DNA of 41,960 nt from Martinezella dioscoreae (GCF_009176305.1 NZ_BLAJ01000020.1:1-41960), one strand, 5' to 3'. Positions 24,890 to 33,313 are shown, numbered from the stretch's first letter. The notes: generated by a model from the sequence alone, not told the origin. A program made the numbers and translations.

Positions 24890-25156
24890 ATGGCAAGTTT
24901 CGCACTCAATGAACACCACGAGCGCTTCATCAAAAGGCAGCTTGAATCCGGTCGCTATAACAACGCAAGTGAAGTTGTTCGCGCGGCCCTGAGATTGCTT
25001 GAAGATCAGGAAGACGCCCGCGAACGCTGGCTGACTCAGGAAATCCCGAGCCGTTATGCAGATCTGAAGCGCGACCCGTCCGCTGGCGTGACTCTGGATG
25101 AGGCTTTTGACCAGTTGGAAGCTGAGCATCGGGCTCAACTGGCGAAAACCAAGTAG
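24890..25156 (+). CDS. parD: ParD-type antitoxin (left module)
   Basis: An 88-residue ribbon-helix-helix protein. FALNEHHERFIKRQLESGRY and NNASEVVRAALRLLEDQE are the classic ParD DNA-binding region, and the C-terminal half (DEAFDQLEAEHRAQL) would wrap the toxin. The ATG at 24890 has GGAGG about nine bases upstream. The operator-like repeat lies just before it. The matching toxin frame begins three bases after its stop but is disrupted. Confidence 0.87.
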   Translation: MASFALNEHHERFIKRQLESGRYNNASEVVRAALRLLEDQEDARERWLTQEIPSRYADLKRDPSAGVTLDEAFDQLEAEHRAQLAKTK

Positions 25157-25158
25157 GT

Positions 25159-25474
25159 ATGAAATAAAATTGTCCTGCATAAGCAGGCGCAGGCTGAGTT
25201 GCGTGACTTGTACCGGGATCTCGCCAGCGTCGAAAGGGCTGGACCCACGGTGGCGTGGAGCTATGTCAACGGCATCCGGCAGTTTATCGAGGAGCTTGCG
25301 ACGTTTCCCAAACGCGGCACGGTGAGAGACAACCTCATCCCCGGTCTTCGGATCATTGGTTATCGTAGGAGCGTGAGTATCGCCTGTGTTGTAGAGGAGG
25401 CCGAGGTGCTGGTGTTAGGGATCTTCTATGCCGGACGGGACATCACGGCTGAGATCCTCCAGGAACGCCTATAG
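25159..25474 (+). pseudogene. parE: ParE-type toxin with frameshift at codon 3
   Basis: From 25166 on the frame encodes a full RelE/ParE protein (HKQAQAELRDLYRDL; NGIRQFIEELATFPKRGT; GLRIIGYRRSVSIAC; VLGIFYAGRD). The natural start, ATG at 25159 directly after the antitoxin stop, is followed by AAA and then TAA, because one base appears to be missing: ATG AAA TA- AAA ATT GTC. Adding one base restores MKYKIVLH, the expected family start. In the present sequence only ATT, CTG or TTG codons (25169, 25175, 25199) could start the frame. The toxin is probably silenced while its antitoxin is kept. A sequencing error in this A-rich run is the alternative. Confidence 0.75.
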
Positions 25475-25485
25475 GTGATTTGTCC

Positions 25486-25509
25486 CACTCCTCGGGCGAA
25501 AGGAGAGTG
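25486..25509 (+). terminator. Stem-loop after the left parDE module
   Basis: CACTCCT (25486-25492) pairs with AGGAGaGTG (25501-25509, one bulge). It follows the ParE stop by 12 bases and is a plausible terminator without a T-run. The rest of the 345-base gap up to pqqE holds no gene that I can recognise. Confidence 0.35.
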
Positions 25510-25819
25510 GAGGTGAGGGGCAAAGGACTTCCCTCACTCTGGTACTGGGTGGTCGAGTTGGCAGAGCCGCAAGAAATCTTAGCAGCACCAGCCGTGAGCA
25601 CGTAACGGCAAATTCTGCCGGCAGAGCCTTGTTTACGATCTCGCGATTGGAAGAGCAGCAATGATGCAGGTCGGCGAAATATCGCACGCTTCGACCGCCG
25701 ATTTGAGGACGTTAAACAGGGGTGGCGACAGCAGGTTCGGCGGTCCCTCTTTCCAAAGCGCCGAGAGAATTGATTTTAGGTTGCTTTGACAAGCCTAAGA
25801 TTCTCAGAGGTGTGCGAGT

Positions 25820-26968
25820 TTATGAGTTTGAACGCCGGCAGGAAGTCTTCCGTCCGCGGTAGAGGTACGGTTGCAAGTCCATTTCCCCCGACGCGGCTAC
25901 CCTTTCGTCGACGATCCAGCGTAGCGTTGAAAGGACACAGACGGGATCGGTAGCGTTGGCATCGCCTGCCAATGCCATAGCTTGACAGCGGCAGCCCCCG
26001 AAATCGATATGCTTGCGGTCACAACTCCGGCACGGCTCTTCCATCCATTCATCGCCGCGATAGGTGTTAAAGGCGCTGCCATCATACCAGATCTCAGCAA
26101 GAGGTTTTTCGCGAACATTCTCAAAGCTCAGGCCAGGAATCGTCTCTGCAGCGTGGCAGGGCAGGACAAGACCTGCGGGCGTAACATTGAGGCCAATTCT
26201 GCCCCATCCGCCCATGCAAGCTTTTGGATATCGCGCATGATAATCGGCAGGCACGTAATCGATCACCAAAATGCCTTCGAGTTTTTCGCGCGCCCTTTCG
26301 ACAACCGCTTTTGCCTTGGAGGCCTGGTTTGCACTTGGCATTAGCGCCTGCCGGTTAAGCTCGGCCCATCCATGGAACTGAACAGTCGCGACCTCAAGTC
26401 GTCGTGCCCCGAGTTCGACAGCCAGCGAAATCATGCTTTCAAGTTCGTCCATATTCTGTCGGTGGCAAACTGCATTGACGGTCAAGGGCAGGCCCGTAGA
26501 GCGCACCCATTCCGCGACCTCGATCTTCCGCGCATAACCACCTTTATAACCGCCGACTAGATCGGCTTTCTCGGGTGTCGCGCCCTGGATCGACAGTTGG
26601 ATATGATCAAGGCCTGCAGCGCTGAGCGCCTCCACTCTTTCGCGCGTCAAGCCGACGCCTGACGTGATAAGGTTGGTGTAAAGCCCGAACGAGGTCGCGG
26701 CAGCCGCAAGTTCAACGAGATCGCGACGTGATGCTGGCTCTCCACCGGACAAATGCAGATGAAGAACGCCAATATTAGCTGCTTGACGGAATGTCTCAAT
26801 CCACTCGTCGGTCGATAGCTCATCGTTCGGTTTCGTCAGCTCCAGCGGATTGGAACAATAAGGGCAGGCGAGCGGACAGCGATGCGTCAACTCCGCCAAC
26901 ATCGCCATCGGAGGCGGTGCTCGCCTCGCCTCCGGCAAAGGAAATCGCTGACGCGTATTCGCATTCAT
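25820..26968 (-). CDS. pqqE: PqqE, radical-SAM enzyme of PQQ biosynthesis
   Basis: A 382-residue enzyme. The radical-SAM cluster motif is C31-x3-C35-x2-C38 (CPLACPYC), followed by the SAM-binding GGEP. The C-terminal SPASM region has auxiliary cysteines (LPCHAAE; CRSCDRKHIDFGGCRCQA). PqqE forms the carbon-carbon bond between the Glu and Tyr side chains of PqqA while PqqD presents the peptide. It is the last gene of the pqq operon, and its start overlaps the pqqD stop (ATGA). The length matches the family. Confidence 0.96.
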   Translation of the reverse strand: MNANTRQRFPLPEARRAPPPMAMLAELTHRCPLACPYCSNPLELTKPNDELSTDEWIETFRQAANIGVLHLHLSGGEPASRRDLVELAAAATSFGLYTNLITSGVGLTRERVEALSAAGLDHIQLSIQGATPEKADLVGGYKGGYARKIEVAEWVRSTGLPLTVNAVCHRQNMDELESMISLAVELGARRLEVATVQFHGWAELNRQALMPSANQASKAKAVVERAREKLEGILVIDYVPADYHARYPKACMGGWGRIGLNVTPAGLVLPCHAAETIPGLSFENVREKPLAEIWYDGSAFNTYRGDEWMEEPCRSCDRKHIDFGGCRCQAMALAGDANATDPVCVLSTLRWIVDERVAASGEMDLQPYLYRGRKTSCRRSNS

Positions 26969-27261
26969 TCGACTGCCTCCAGCATCCGCCGGTTGGCAAA
27001 TTCCCGGACGAACGAGAGGATGTCGCCAAGCACCTGCTCCTTCGGAGCCTCGAACTGTTGTGCAAAATCGGAGGCGATGTCGTCGAGTGTTTTATGCCCG
27101 TCAAGAGCCTGGACGATCGCTAACGCGATCTCATCCAACGCAATTGCGCGTTCCGGAGCCAGAAGAACCATCTGATTTCGGACGTTATCTTCCCGTAGTC
27201 GCACGCCACGGGAGAGCTTGACGATGGAGAAGGGACCGATAAGCGGCGCGTCGCCTGTCAT
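26965..27261 (-). CDS. pqqD: PqqD, PqqA-binding chaperone
   Basis: A 98-residue protein with the PqqD fold: RLREDNVRNQMVLLAPERAI, LDEIALAIVQALDGHKTLDDIA, then the FVREFANRRML end. It binds the PqqA precursor peptide and delivers it to PqqE; such RiPP-recognition elements are shared by many peptide-modifying systems. It overlaps both pqqC (ATGA) and pqqE (ATGA), so translation is coupled. Confidence 0.94.
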   Translation of the reverse strand: MTGDAPLIGPFSIVKLSRGVRLREDNVRNQMVLLAPERAIALDEIALAIVQALDGHKTLDDIASDFAQQFEAPKEQVLGDILSFVREFANRRMLEAVE

Positions 27262-28043
27262 GATGCAGCTCCCAAGGCTGCCGTCCGGTCGGAGACAGTT
27301 CCCGGCGCCACGGCTTCAAATCCATCCCAGGCGCCCGGGGGGATCCGCGCCGGCGCTACATAAGCGGAATAAAGGGCGTCCAACTGTGACCATAGGACAT
27401 CTGTCTTGAAGGTGAGCGCCGCCGCCGCTGCATTCTGCTTCTCTGTCGTGTCCGCATTGTCCAGCACATAGGAAAGGCCGAAAGCAACCTCCTGCGGCGC
27501 CTCGTTCAGTCGCTGGCGGAAATAGGAGAGTGCGGCATCGTTCGCGAAGCCATAATGTTTAAGCAGGCCGGCAATACGATCCGCATGGATCGCCGGCGCA
27601 AACATCTCCGTTAGCGATGAGGCGACGGCCTCAAGCATCGGCTTTTCACGAACGAAGGAAACATAGGCATCGACCGCAAACCGCGTTGCGGCGAGAACGC
27701 CCTTGGTGGAGGCCACGTAGTCGGGATCAAGGCCAACCGCCTCCGCGAGTTTGAGCCAGCGGCGGATCCCGCCGCCTTCTTCGATGCCGCCATCATGATC
27801 CTCAATGCGTCGTCGCCAGATGCGACGCAGCTCCGGATCTTCGACACGAGACATGAACGCTGCGTCCTTCATCGGTATCCGGCTTTGGTAATAATAGCGA
27901 TTGATCACCCAGGCCCGCACCTGGGTCATGGTACATTCACCGCCGTGCAGCATTCGGTGAAACGGATGCTTGTCGTGGTAGCGCTCCGCGCCGATTGCCT
28001 TCAGGCGGCGTTCGAATTCGGCTTTGTCAGGGGTCGAGGGCAA
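27258..28043 (-). CDS. pqqC: PqqC, pyrroloquinoline-quinone synthase
   Basis: A 261-residue cofactorless oxidase that performs the final ring closure and oxidation to PQQ. It has the heme-oxygenase-like all-helical fold. The family residues are present: HDKHPFHRMLHGGE, WVINRYYYQSRIPMKDA, and later YGFANDAALSYFRQRL. It overlaps the end of pqqB by 17 bases and the start of pqqD by four. The length equals that of the family. Confidence 0.96.
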   Translation of the reverse strand: MPSTPDKAEFERRLKAIGAERYHDKHPFHRMLHGGECTMTQVRAWVINRYYYQSRIPMKDAAFMSRVEDPELRRIWRRRIEDHDGGIEEGGGIRRWLKLAEAVGLDPDYVASTKGVLAATRFAVDAYVSFVREKPMLEAVASSLTEMFAPAIHADRIAGLLKHYGFANDAALSYFRQRLNEAPQEVAFGLSYVLDNADTTEKQNAAAAALTFKTDVLWSQLDALYSAYVAPARIPPGAWDGFEAVAPGTVSDRTAALGAAS

Positions 28044-28953
28044 GCGTCACCTCCATGCCATCCCGGGCTATCTCAAAGCCATGTTCCAGAACGAAGTCTC
28101 GTTCCGGGCTATGTCGCCAGATCGGATTGGTGTTATTGATATGAACGTAAATCTTGCGGGGGATGTTCAGTCGGGAAAGAACTTCCAGACTGCCTTCCGC
28201 GCCGCTGATCGGGATGTGACCCATGCGCCGTCCGGTCTTATGACCGGTTCCCGTTACGATCATCTCATCGTCGCTGAAAACCGTGCCGTCGAAGAATACC
28301 AGCGACGCACCATCAAGGCGCTCAGCAAGCGCATTGGTGATCTGGGCACAGCCGGGAATGTAGTAGGCTCTCGCATCTCCTACGACGATTTCAACACCGA
28401 TGGTCAGGTCGTTTTCGATCCCGATCTGCAAATCGCCTGTCTCCATGAAAAGCGGAACCTTGCCCGGTACGGCAAACAGCGTCGCCGACATGCCGGCAAG
28501 CGGCTGGAAGGGGTGGTCCAGATTTGCTGCGCTTATGGCAACAAAAGCCGGATTCAGCGCACGGAAGATAGGATTGTCGCCTAAGATGTTTGCCACGGAG
28601 GGACTGGTGAACAGCTTGAAACTCTGGCTTTCCCTCAGCACCAGAAGACCGGCGATATGGTCGATGTCCCCGTTAGTGATGATGACGCTTTCGATCGGCG
28701 TATCTCGCAAACTCTTCGGGGAGAGTGGACGGTTATCGATAAGTTGCTGGCGGATGTCGGGAGAGGCATTCATGATCGTCCAGTTCTCTCCATCCAGCGT
28801 GGCAGCGAGGGACGATTGGGTCTGCGGACTCAGCGCCGCGCTGGGGTCTCGCGCCATATTGCAGTTAAGGCAGCCGCAATTCCATTGCGGCAACCCACCA
28901 CCGGCTGCCGCGCCAAGCACGAGAAAACGCAACTTGTCAGCCTCGTGCCGCAC
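28027..28953 (-). CDS. pqqB: PqqB, metallo-beta-lactamase-fold PQQ biosynthesis protein
   Basis: A 308-residue protein with LGAAAGGGLPQWNCGC at the N-terminus and the MBL-like core (NGDIDHIAGLLVLRE), the usual PqqB signature. It is thought to act as a hydroxylase on the processed peptide. The start shown is GTG 28953, 11 bases after the pqqA stop. TTG 28935 is also possible, since GAGG lies about eight bases before it and many PqqB proteins begin there. Confidence 0.93.
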   Translation of the reverse strand: MRHEADKLRFLVLGAAAGGGLPQWNCGCLNCNMARDPSAALSPQTQSSLAATLDGENWTIMNASPDIRQQLIDNRPLSPKSLRDTPIESVIITNGDIDHIAGLLVLRESQSFKLFTSPSVANILGDNPIFRALNPAFVAISAANLDHPFQPLAGMSATLFAVPGKVPLFMETGDLQIGIENDLTIGVEIVVGDARAYYIPGCAQITNALAERLDGASLVFFDGTVFSDDEMIVTGTGHKTGRRMGHIPISGAEGSLEVLSRLNIPRKIYVHINNTNPIWRHSPERDFVLEHGFEIARDGMEVTLALDP

Positions 28954-28964
28954 GTGTTGCGGGC

Positions 28965-29060
28965 TCAGAACAGAATGGGTTCGCCGCCGTCCGCCGGAGC
29001 GTAACGATTGATTTCCATGCCACAGCTGACTTCAATAAACTTCGGTGCATGCCATTTCAT
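28965..29060 (-). CDS. pqqA: PqqA, PQQ precursor peptide
   Basis: A 31-codon gene encoding MKWHAPKFIEVSCGMEINRY and a short tail. Glu16 and Tyr20, the two residues joined to form PQQ, sit in the invariant GMEINRY context. A good ribosome site (AAGGAG) precedes the ATG. It is the first gene of the operon, immediately before pqqB. Although very short, the peptide is unmistakable for this family. Confidence 0.95.
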   Translation of the reverse strand: MKWHAPKFIEVSCGMEINRYAPADGGEPILF

Positions 29061-29443
29061 GATCATCTCCTTGTTTGCGTTGCTTTGTTTCTGCGAGCCA
29101 CCGCTCGCCGGAGCTCGGGGACCCTTTGAGGATATTCGCCACACGCATATATGACGCTCTAACCCTACCCTTGAGGTGGTCCCTTAATGAAGAACGTCAA
29201 GGGGACGTCCTTGCGCAAGAAATCGTTACTGCCGATCGTCTGATACCGCGAAGGGCTGGCCATCGGCGTGCCTGGTGACGCGGCTTTGCATGTTCGATTT
29301 GACCTTGCCCCCATATGTGGAGCGGCCCGCGTGGCAAGAGCTTTTTCAGTCGATTTACATTGGAACGGTGCGGTCATATGTCCGGCCTTTACGCGCAGCA
29401 CATGGCCGCTGGCCTTGATGAGATCCGCGAAACGAGGAGCTAA
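29061..29443. other. Upstream region of the pqq operon
   Basis: About 380 bases with no recognisable gene. It must hold the pqq promoter on the minus strand. A short plus-strand frame ending at 29443 (GLDEIRETRS) may be the tail of a lost gene, but this is not supported by any family match. Confidence 0.35.
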
Positions 29444-29731
29444 ATCAAGTTTACGCGCTTGTGCGCATTGGGGGCAGTAGCTTCACTCGCGTCGGGATTA
29501 GCCGCAGCAGTTCCAGCATGGATGGACGGGTTCGAGGTGGAGCGGGAACGCTATCGCCAGGAGTTGGACGATTGCCGGCGCCGTCTCGTATCCTATCAGT
29601 CCCGGCGGGGCGGTGTATTCGGCTTCATTGATGAACACGCGAAGAAGCGCAAAGCATTGCGTGAGGTCGAGGGGGGGGCGCTCGCCACCTTAGCGCGGGA
29701 GGATGCCGGGACGTATAAAATCGCCGCATAG
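29444..29731 (+). CDS. Small exported protein of unknown function, unusual start
   Basis: An open frame of up to 95 residues. Its beginning reads like a signal peptide (KFTRLCALGAVASLASGL, then AAAVPA), followed by a charged, coiled-coil-like region (FEVERERYRQELDDCRRRL). AGGAG at 29435-29439 is well placed for a start at 29444, but that codon is ATC, not ATG. TTG 29459 is the first conventional start and would trim the basic end of the signal peptide. Either a rare start is used or the start codon has mutated. I do not recognise the family. Confidence 0.4.
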   Translation: MKFTRLCALGAVASLASGLAAAVPAWMDGFEVERERYRQELDDCRRRLVSYQSRRGGVFGFIDEHAKKRKALREVEGGALATLAREDAGTYKIAA

Positions 29732-29771
29732 TCCAGCGGTTTGGAGAGAGATTGTCCAAGGCCGACCGGAC

Positions 29772-30068
29772 TTAATCACCCAACAGGATGGCGCCATAGT
29801 CGGTAGCGCCATGCAACACATGGATGATGACCACCTTCGCGTTTTCGACGCGGTAAAAGATCAGATAATTGCCATGAACGCGGCGGCGGATACCATGGTG
29901 TTCGTAGCGGGGCACAAGCGCGAAGCCGTTCGGATTATCGGCGAGATCTTCACACTTGCTCCGCAGCTCTCGAACGAATGAAAGGGCGCGCCAGGGATTG
30001 TCCCGTGCGATATAGTCGGCGATCTGCTCAAGATCGCTTTCCGCCTCGTTGGAAAACTCAAGGATCAT
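29772..30068 (-). CDS. parE: ParE-type toxin (right module)
   Basis: A 98-residue RelE/ParE-superfamily toxin: EFSNEAESDLEQIADYIARD, ALSFVRELRSKCEDLADNP, then VHGNYLIFYRVENAKVVIIHVLHG and the GAILL end. ParE toxins poison DNA gyrase and block replication; related RelE types cleave mRNA. It follows its antitoxin by five bases and appears intact, unlike the left-hand copy. It points towards the pqq operon. Confidence 0.9.
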   Translation of the reverse strand: MILEFSNEAESDLEQIADYIARDNPWRALSFVRELRSKCEDLADNPNGFALVPRYEHHGIRRRVHGNYLIFYRVENAKVVIIHVLHGATDYGAILLGD

Positions 30069-30073
30069 ACCGA

Positions 30074-30331
30074 TTATTCGGCCTGGTCAGCCATCGCGCG
30101 GTATTTTGCCTCAAGTCGCTCGAACACATCGTTCGCTGGCCTCGTTCGCTCCGCGTCGGCATCGGCAATGCCGCGCATGACGGAAGCATCCAACGCGGCA
30201 AGTCGGGTCTCGCGGTCTTGGACCAGTCGCACACCTTCCCGCAGGACTTCGCTTTTCGAGCCATAGCGACCTGTGTCAACGAGCTGCTGGATATAGCTTT
30301 CGAGCTGCTTTCCCAGATCGGCACTAATCAT
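30074..30331 (-). CDS. parD: ParD-type antitoxin (right module)
   Basis: An 85-residue ribbon-helix-helix antitoxin: ISADLGKQLESYIQQLVDTG, then YGSKSEVLREGVRLVQDRE. The ATG at 30331 is chosen because GGAG lies six bases upstream; ATG 30343 overlaps that ribosome site. It shows moderate similarity to the left-hand ParD and shares the TTGATAA operator element. It precedes parE by five bases. Confidence 0.88.
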   Translation of the reverse strand: MISADLGKQLESYIQQLVDTGRYGSKSEVLREGVRLVQDRETRLAALDASVMRGIADADAERTRPANDVFERLEAKYRAMADQAE

Positions 30332-30372
30332 GCTGTACTCCATCGAATGTGATGAAAGAAGATATAGGCCGT

Positions 30373-30389
30373 TTATCAACTATTATCAA
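30373..30389. promoter_or_regulatory. Operator-like direct repeat before the right parD
   Basis: On the minus strand this reads TTGATAA-TAG-TTGATAA, two identical heptamers. The copy nearest the gene ends 42 bases before the ATG at 30331, the same distance as the TTGATAA element before the left parD. Confidence 0.55.
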
Positions 30390-31110
30390 TCCTCTTCCCT
30401 CTCACCCTCCTTCCGAATGTGTGAGGTGAGATTGGAAAGTGGCAAGGAAGAGAAAAAGATGACGCTGCACGGCAACATTGTCCTCCTTCCGGAGCATCTT
30501 CATTCGAGATCGATACGCGCGCCATTGTGTTCTCCCATTTCCATGATAAAGGACATTATCAGGGATTTCGAGGACTTGGCGAGTGGCCAAAGTGATTGCG
30601 CGTTCGAATCTCATCACATCAACGGCTCCGATTTTGCTGACCGTGGGTCGTGATCTGTAAAAGTGGTGTTGCAGCAAGGGGTGGAACGATTGCTTTCGCC
30701 CTCATCGGCCGTTGAGACGCCGCTTCGTACTTTCCCGACCGCGGAAGCATCGTTATCCGCCTTTCACGTTGTCGCACGACGTGGCGGTGTCTTTATAACG
30801 TCAGGCGCAATCCCACAGAACGCAATATTGTTGTTCGCGTTTGTAATAGTCTTCGTCAGCTCTTCCACCGTCATGACGCCCGCCCTCCCTGAGATCTAGT
30901 GCGTCATGGAGCTCCCCGGTAGAACCTCGAATTGCCAGAATTTGTCCGGGGTAAAGTAAACTTTCATTGGCGCGCACGGTTTGCATCGTCACATTCTCAT
31001 AGTCATTTCGATTGCTGCGTAGAAAGTCGATGTAGCGGGCAACTTGCCCTTCGCTAGGGCCAATCGCTCCGCGGTCATCCTGTCACGCGCTGCAGGATCG
31101 CGAATGCTCA
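30390..31110. other. Gene-poor stretch between toxin-antitoxin module and SPW gene
   Basis: About 720 bases. I checked short frames on both strands and found no recognisable protein, RNA gene or mobile-element end. Confidence 0.4.
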
Positions 31111-31470
31111 CTACTTGCGTCCTATCCTTGGAGTTCTTGACGCGAAGGCCAGTCCACTCACGATGATCAGCAGCATCGCCGCACAAACGAAACTTGAGGT
31201 GAAGAAGATCAGCCCACTGAAGCCAAGAAACCACGGTGCCGCGAGCAGGGCTAGGCCTAGCCAAAATTTCAACCAGTCGATCCAGGCTTCAGGATTGAAA
31301 ATCCCGAGGATGGAGACGTTCACAATCGTCAGACCGACGGTTGTTCCGGTTGCATATACCATCGTCGATGCGGTAGCCACCGAAAGAAGATCAGGCGCCA
31401 ACCACGGCGTCAGGAAGATAAACGTTCCAAGAAGAAGGCCGAACCAGTTTTGCCAGCGTGGTTCCTGCAT
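31111..31470 (-). CDS. SPW-repeat membrane protein
   Basis: A 119-residue protein with four hydrophobic helices and the SPW-type pattern: WQNWFGLLLGTFIFLTPWL near the N-terminus and WLKFWLGLALLAAPWFLGF in the second repeat. SPW proteins are small inner-membrane proteins of unknown function. ATG 31470 has GGAGG seven bases upstream; a longer frame to 31530 is not supported. A Fnr/FixK-like box lies about 60 bases upstream, so expression is probably raised under low oxygen together with the rest of this block. Confidence 0.83.
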   Translation of the reverse strand: MQEPRWQNWFGLLLGTFIFLTPWLAPDLLSVATASTMVYATGTTVGLTIVNVSILGIFNPEAWIDWLKFWLGLALLAAPWFLGFSGLIFFTSSFVCAAMLLIIVSGLAFASRTPRIGRK

Positions 31471-31523
31471 GGAAAATCCTCCATGGTGACGGATTATTCT
31501 TGTATTTTTCAACCATAACATCA

Positions 31524-31537
31524 GTGACATGCATCAA
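31524..31537 (-). promoter_or_regulatory. Fnr/FixK-like box before the SPW gene
   Basis: The minus strand reads TTGAT-GCAT-GTCAC, matching the TTGAT-N4-ATCAA consensus in the full left half and TCA of the right half. Its centre lies about 60 bases before the SPW start codon. Confidence 0.5.
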
Positions 31538-31627
31538 TGCCTCCGCGGTTTTTTGCCGCTTCGATTCGATGTCGGAGGCCGATGAAACTGGACGATGCGA
31601 GATGCTGAGGTGTCTCATGCGCCAAGC

Positions 31628-32701
31628 TCAGACTTGAAGTGCTTTCCTTGCGGATAGCTCTTCAGCGGTGTCCATAGCCATGTCGAGGACGACCCGCCCG
31701 CCTATGCGGCCCTGCTTCAAATCGGACAGCACCTTATTTATGTCCTTCAGCGGCGCGCGTTGAATAGCTGCCTTGACCTTGTGATCCGCGGCGAAAGCGA
31801 TCGCCTCATCGAGATCGCGACGCGTTCCCACGATCGATCCACGGATGGTGATGCGTTTCAGGACGACGTCGAAGATCGGTGTCGCAAACTGGCCCGGCGG
31901 AAGACCAACCAGGCTCATCGTTCCCCTCTTGCGGACCAGCGATAAGGCCTGTGAGAAGGCCGATGGTGATACCGCCGTTACAAGAACGCCGTGAGCGCCG
32001 CCTTGAGTTACTTTCATTACCTCTGATACCGTATCCGGGACTGCGGCGTTGATGGCGAAGTCAGCTCCGGCCATGCGCGCGAGGTTCAGTTTCGATGGCG
32101 CGATATCGAGGGCGATCACCTTTAATCCCATTGCCTTGGCGTATTGGATGGCGATATGCCCGAGCCCTCCGACACCTGAGATCACAACCCACTCGCCGGG
32201 ACGGGCCTCGGTCTCCTTGAGGCCCTTATACGTCGTCACGCCGGCGCAAAGAATGGGCGCGATATCGGCGAAATCAACATGCTCAGGCAGGCGGGCCGCG
32301 AAGCCGGCATCGGCGATGACATAGTCGGCAAAGCCGCCGTCGCAGCTATAGCCGGTATTGTGCTGATGGTCGCACAGGGTTTCCCATCCCGTCTCGCAAT
32401 ATTCGCATTTCAGACAGGCGTCATGCAGCCAGGCAATCCCAACGCGATCCCCCTCCTTGAGATTGGTAACGCCGGCGCCGACAGCCGCGACTATGCCTGC
32501 TACCTCGTGTCCCGGCGTAAATGGAAGCGAGGGGCGGACGGGCCAATCGCCCTCGGCTGCATGCAGATCGGTATGGCAGACACCGCAGGCCTTGACCCTC
32601 ACCAGGATCTTTCCTGGTTCGGGCCGTGGGACCGGCCTATATTCGATCGACAAGGGCTTACCAAATTCCGTGACAATGGCAGCCCGCATCATCTTGTCCA
32701 T
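31628..32701 (-). CDS. adhP: Zinc-dependent alcohol dehydrogenase (AdhP-like)
   Basis: A 357-residue medium-chain dehydrogenase. Catalytic zinc site: C42-H43 (GVCHTDLH), H65-E66 (GHE) and a later Cys (LCAGVTTYKGL). Structural zinc: the cluster CLKCEYCETGWETLC. NAD-binding motif GVGGLGHIAIQYAKAMG. It interconverts primary alcohols and aldehydes with NAD(H), typically ethanol and acetaldehyde. ATG 32701 has AGGAGG seven bases upstream. It lies downstream of the GNAT gene, the broken phosphoketolase and ackA on the same strand, consistent with a fermentation-type gene set. Confidence 0.93.
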   Translation of the reverse strand: MDKMMRAAIVTEFGKPLSIEYRPVPRPEPGKILVRVKACGVCHTDLHAAEGDWPVRPSLPFTPGHEVAGIVAAVGAGVTNLKEGDRVGIAWLHDACLKCEYCETGWETLCDHQHNTGYSCDGGFADYVIADAGFAARLPEHVDFADIAPILCAGVTTYKGLKETEARPGEWVVISGVGGLGHIAIQYAKAMGLKVIALDIAPSKLNLARMAGADFAINAAVPDTVSEVMKVTQGGAHGVLVTAVSPSAFSQALSLVRKRGTMSLVGLPPGQFATPIFDVVLKRITIRGSIVGTRRDLDEAIAFAADHKVKAAIQRAPLKDINKVLSDLKQGRIGGRVVLDMAMDTAEELSARKALQV

Positions 32702-32797
32702 TTGGACCTCCTGTTGATATCGGCACTCGTGTGGTGATTAAGGCGGCCTGTGCCCGGGGGGCAGACGGTGATCCGAGGCATCATCGCCACGGCCTCC

Positions 32798-33313
32798 CTA
32801 GGCGACCAATGACTTCGATAGCAGCACAAGCCTTGGATCATCGGGATAGGGTTTGACCCTGAAACCCATGTTCTGTTCGATCTCAACAGCGTCATAATTG
32901 TTTCTGTCTTCGATGGATTCGATCGTTTGCAGACCCCGGTTCTTGGCTTCCCGTACCATCAGGCTCAGAAGCTCCCAGCCGAGACCATGACCCTTGAGAT
33001 CGCTCCGTACGGAAATGGCGACTTCGGCTCGCTTCTTGTCCCGGTCGCAGGCGAGCACCGCCGTTGCGATCGGTGTTGCGGTATCCCTGGCGAAAGCAAT
33101 ATAGCTTTCCACGGCGCTATGATCGACGCCGATCAATTCCGCGATCTGCTTGCGGGAAACATGCTTGATCGCCGAGAAAAAACGGAAACGAAGATCTTGC
33201 GGACTGACGTGATCGAAAAGTTCGGTGAGGAGTCCTTCGTCGCCATTTGTGGCCGGTCTGACCGAGACCCGCAAACCATCACGCGTCACTATATTCCACT
33301 GCTGTTCCGGCAT
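32798..33313 (-). CDS. GNAT-family acetyltransferase
   Basis: A 171-residue protein with the GNAT fold: RPATNGDEGLLTELFDHVSP, FRFFSAIKHVS, then VRSDLKGHGLGWELLSLMVREAK (acetyl-CoA loop) and NMGFRV near the end. It resembles the acetyltransferase domain attached to ADP-forming acyl-CoA synthetases in other bacteria, so protein-lysine acetylation is one possibility; the substrate is unknown. ATG 33313 with GGAG upstream is preferred to the longer frame beginning at 33400. It shares strand and neighbourhood with ackA and adhP. Confidence 0.8.
   Translation of the reverse strand: MPEQQWNIVTRDGLRVSVRPATNGDEGLLTELFDHVSPQDLRFRFFSAIKHVSRKQIAELIGVDHSAVESYIAFARDTATPIATAVLACDRDKKRAEVAISVRSDLKGHGLGWELLSLMVREAKNRGLQTIESIEDRNNYDAVEIEQNMGFRVKPYPDDPRLVLLSKSLVA

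Noticed and set aside
25475..25819. Repeat element shared with the region near 30400
   Set aside because: Both are CT/GA-rich, but I could not align them beyond short similar words.
30765..30875. Possible short peptide gene on the minus strand after GGGAGG
   Set aside because: On re-reading, the frame closes after 24 codons and has no resemblance to any peptide family.
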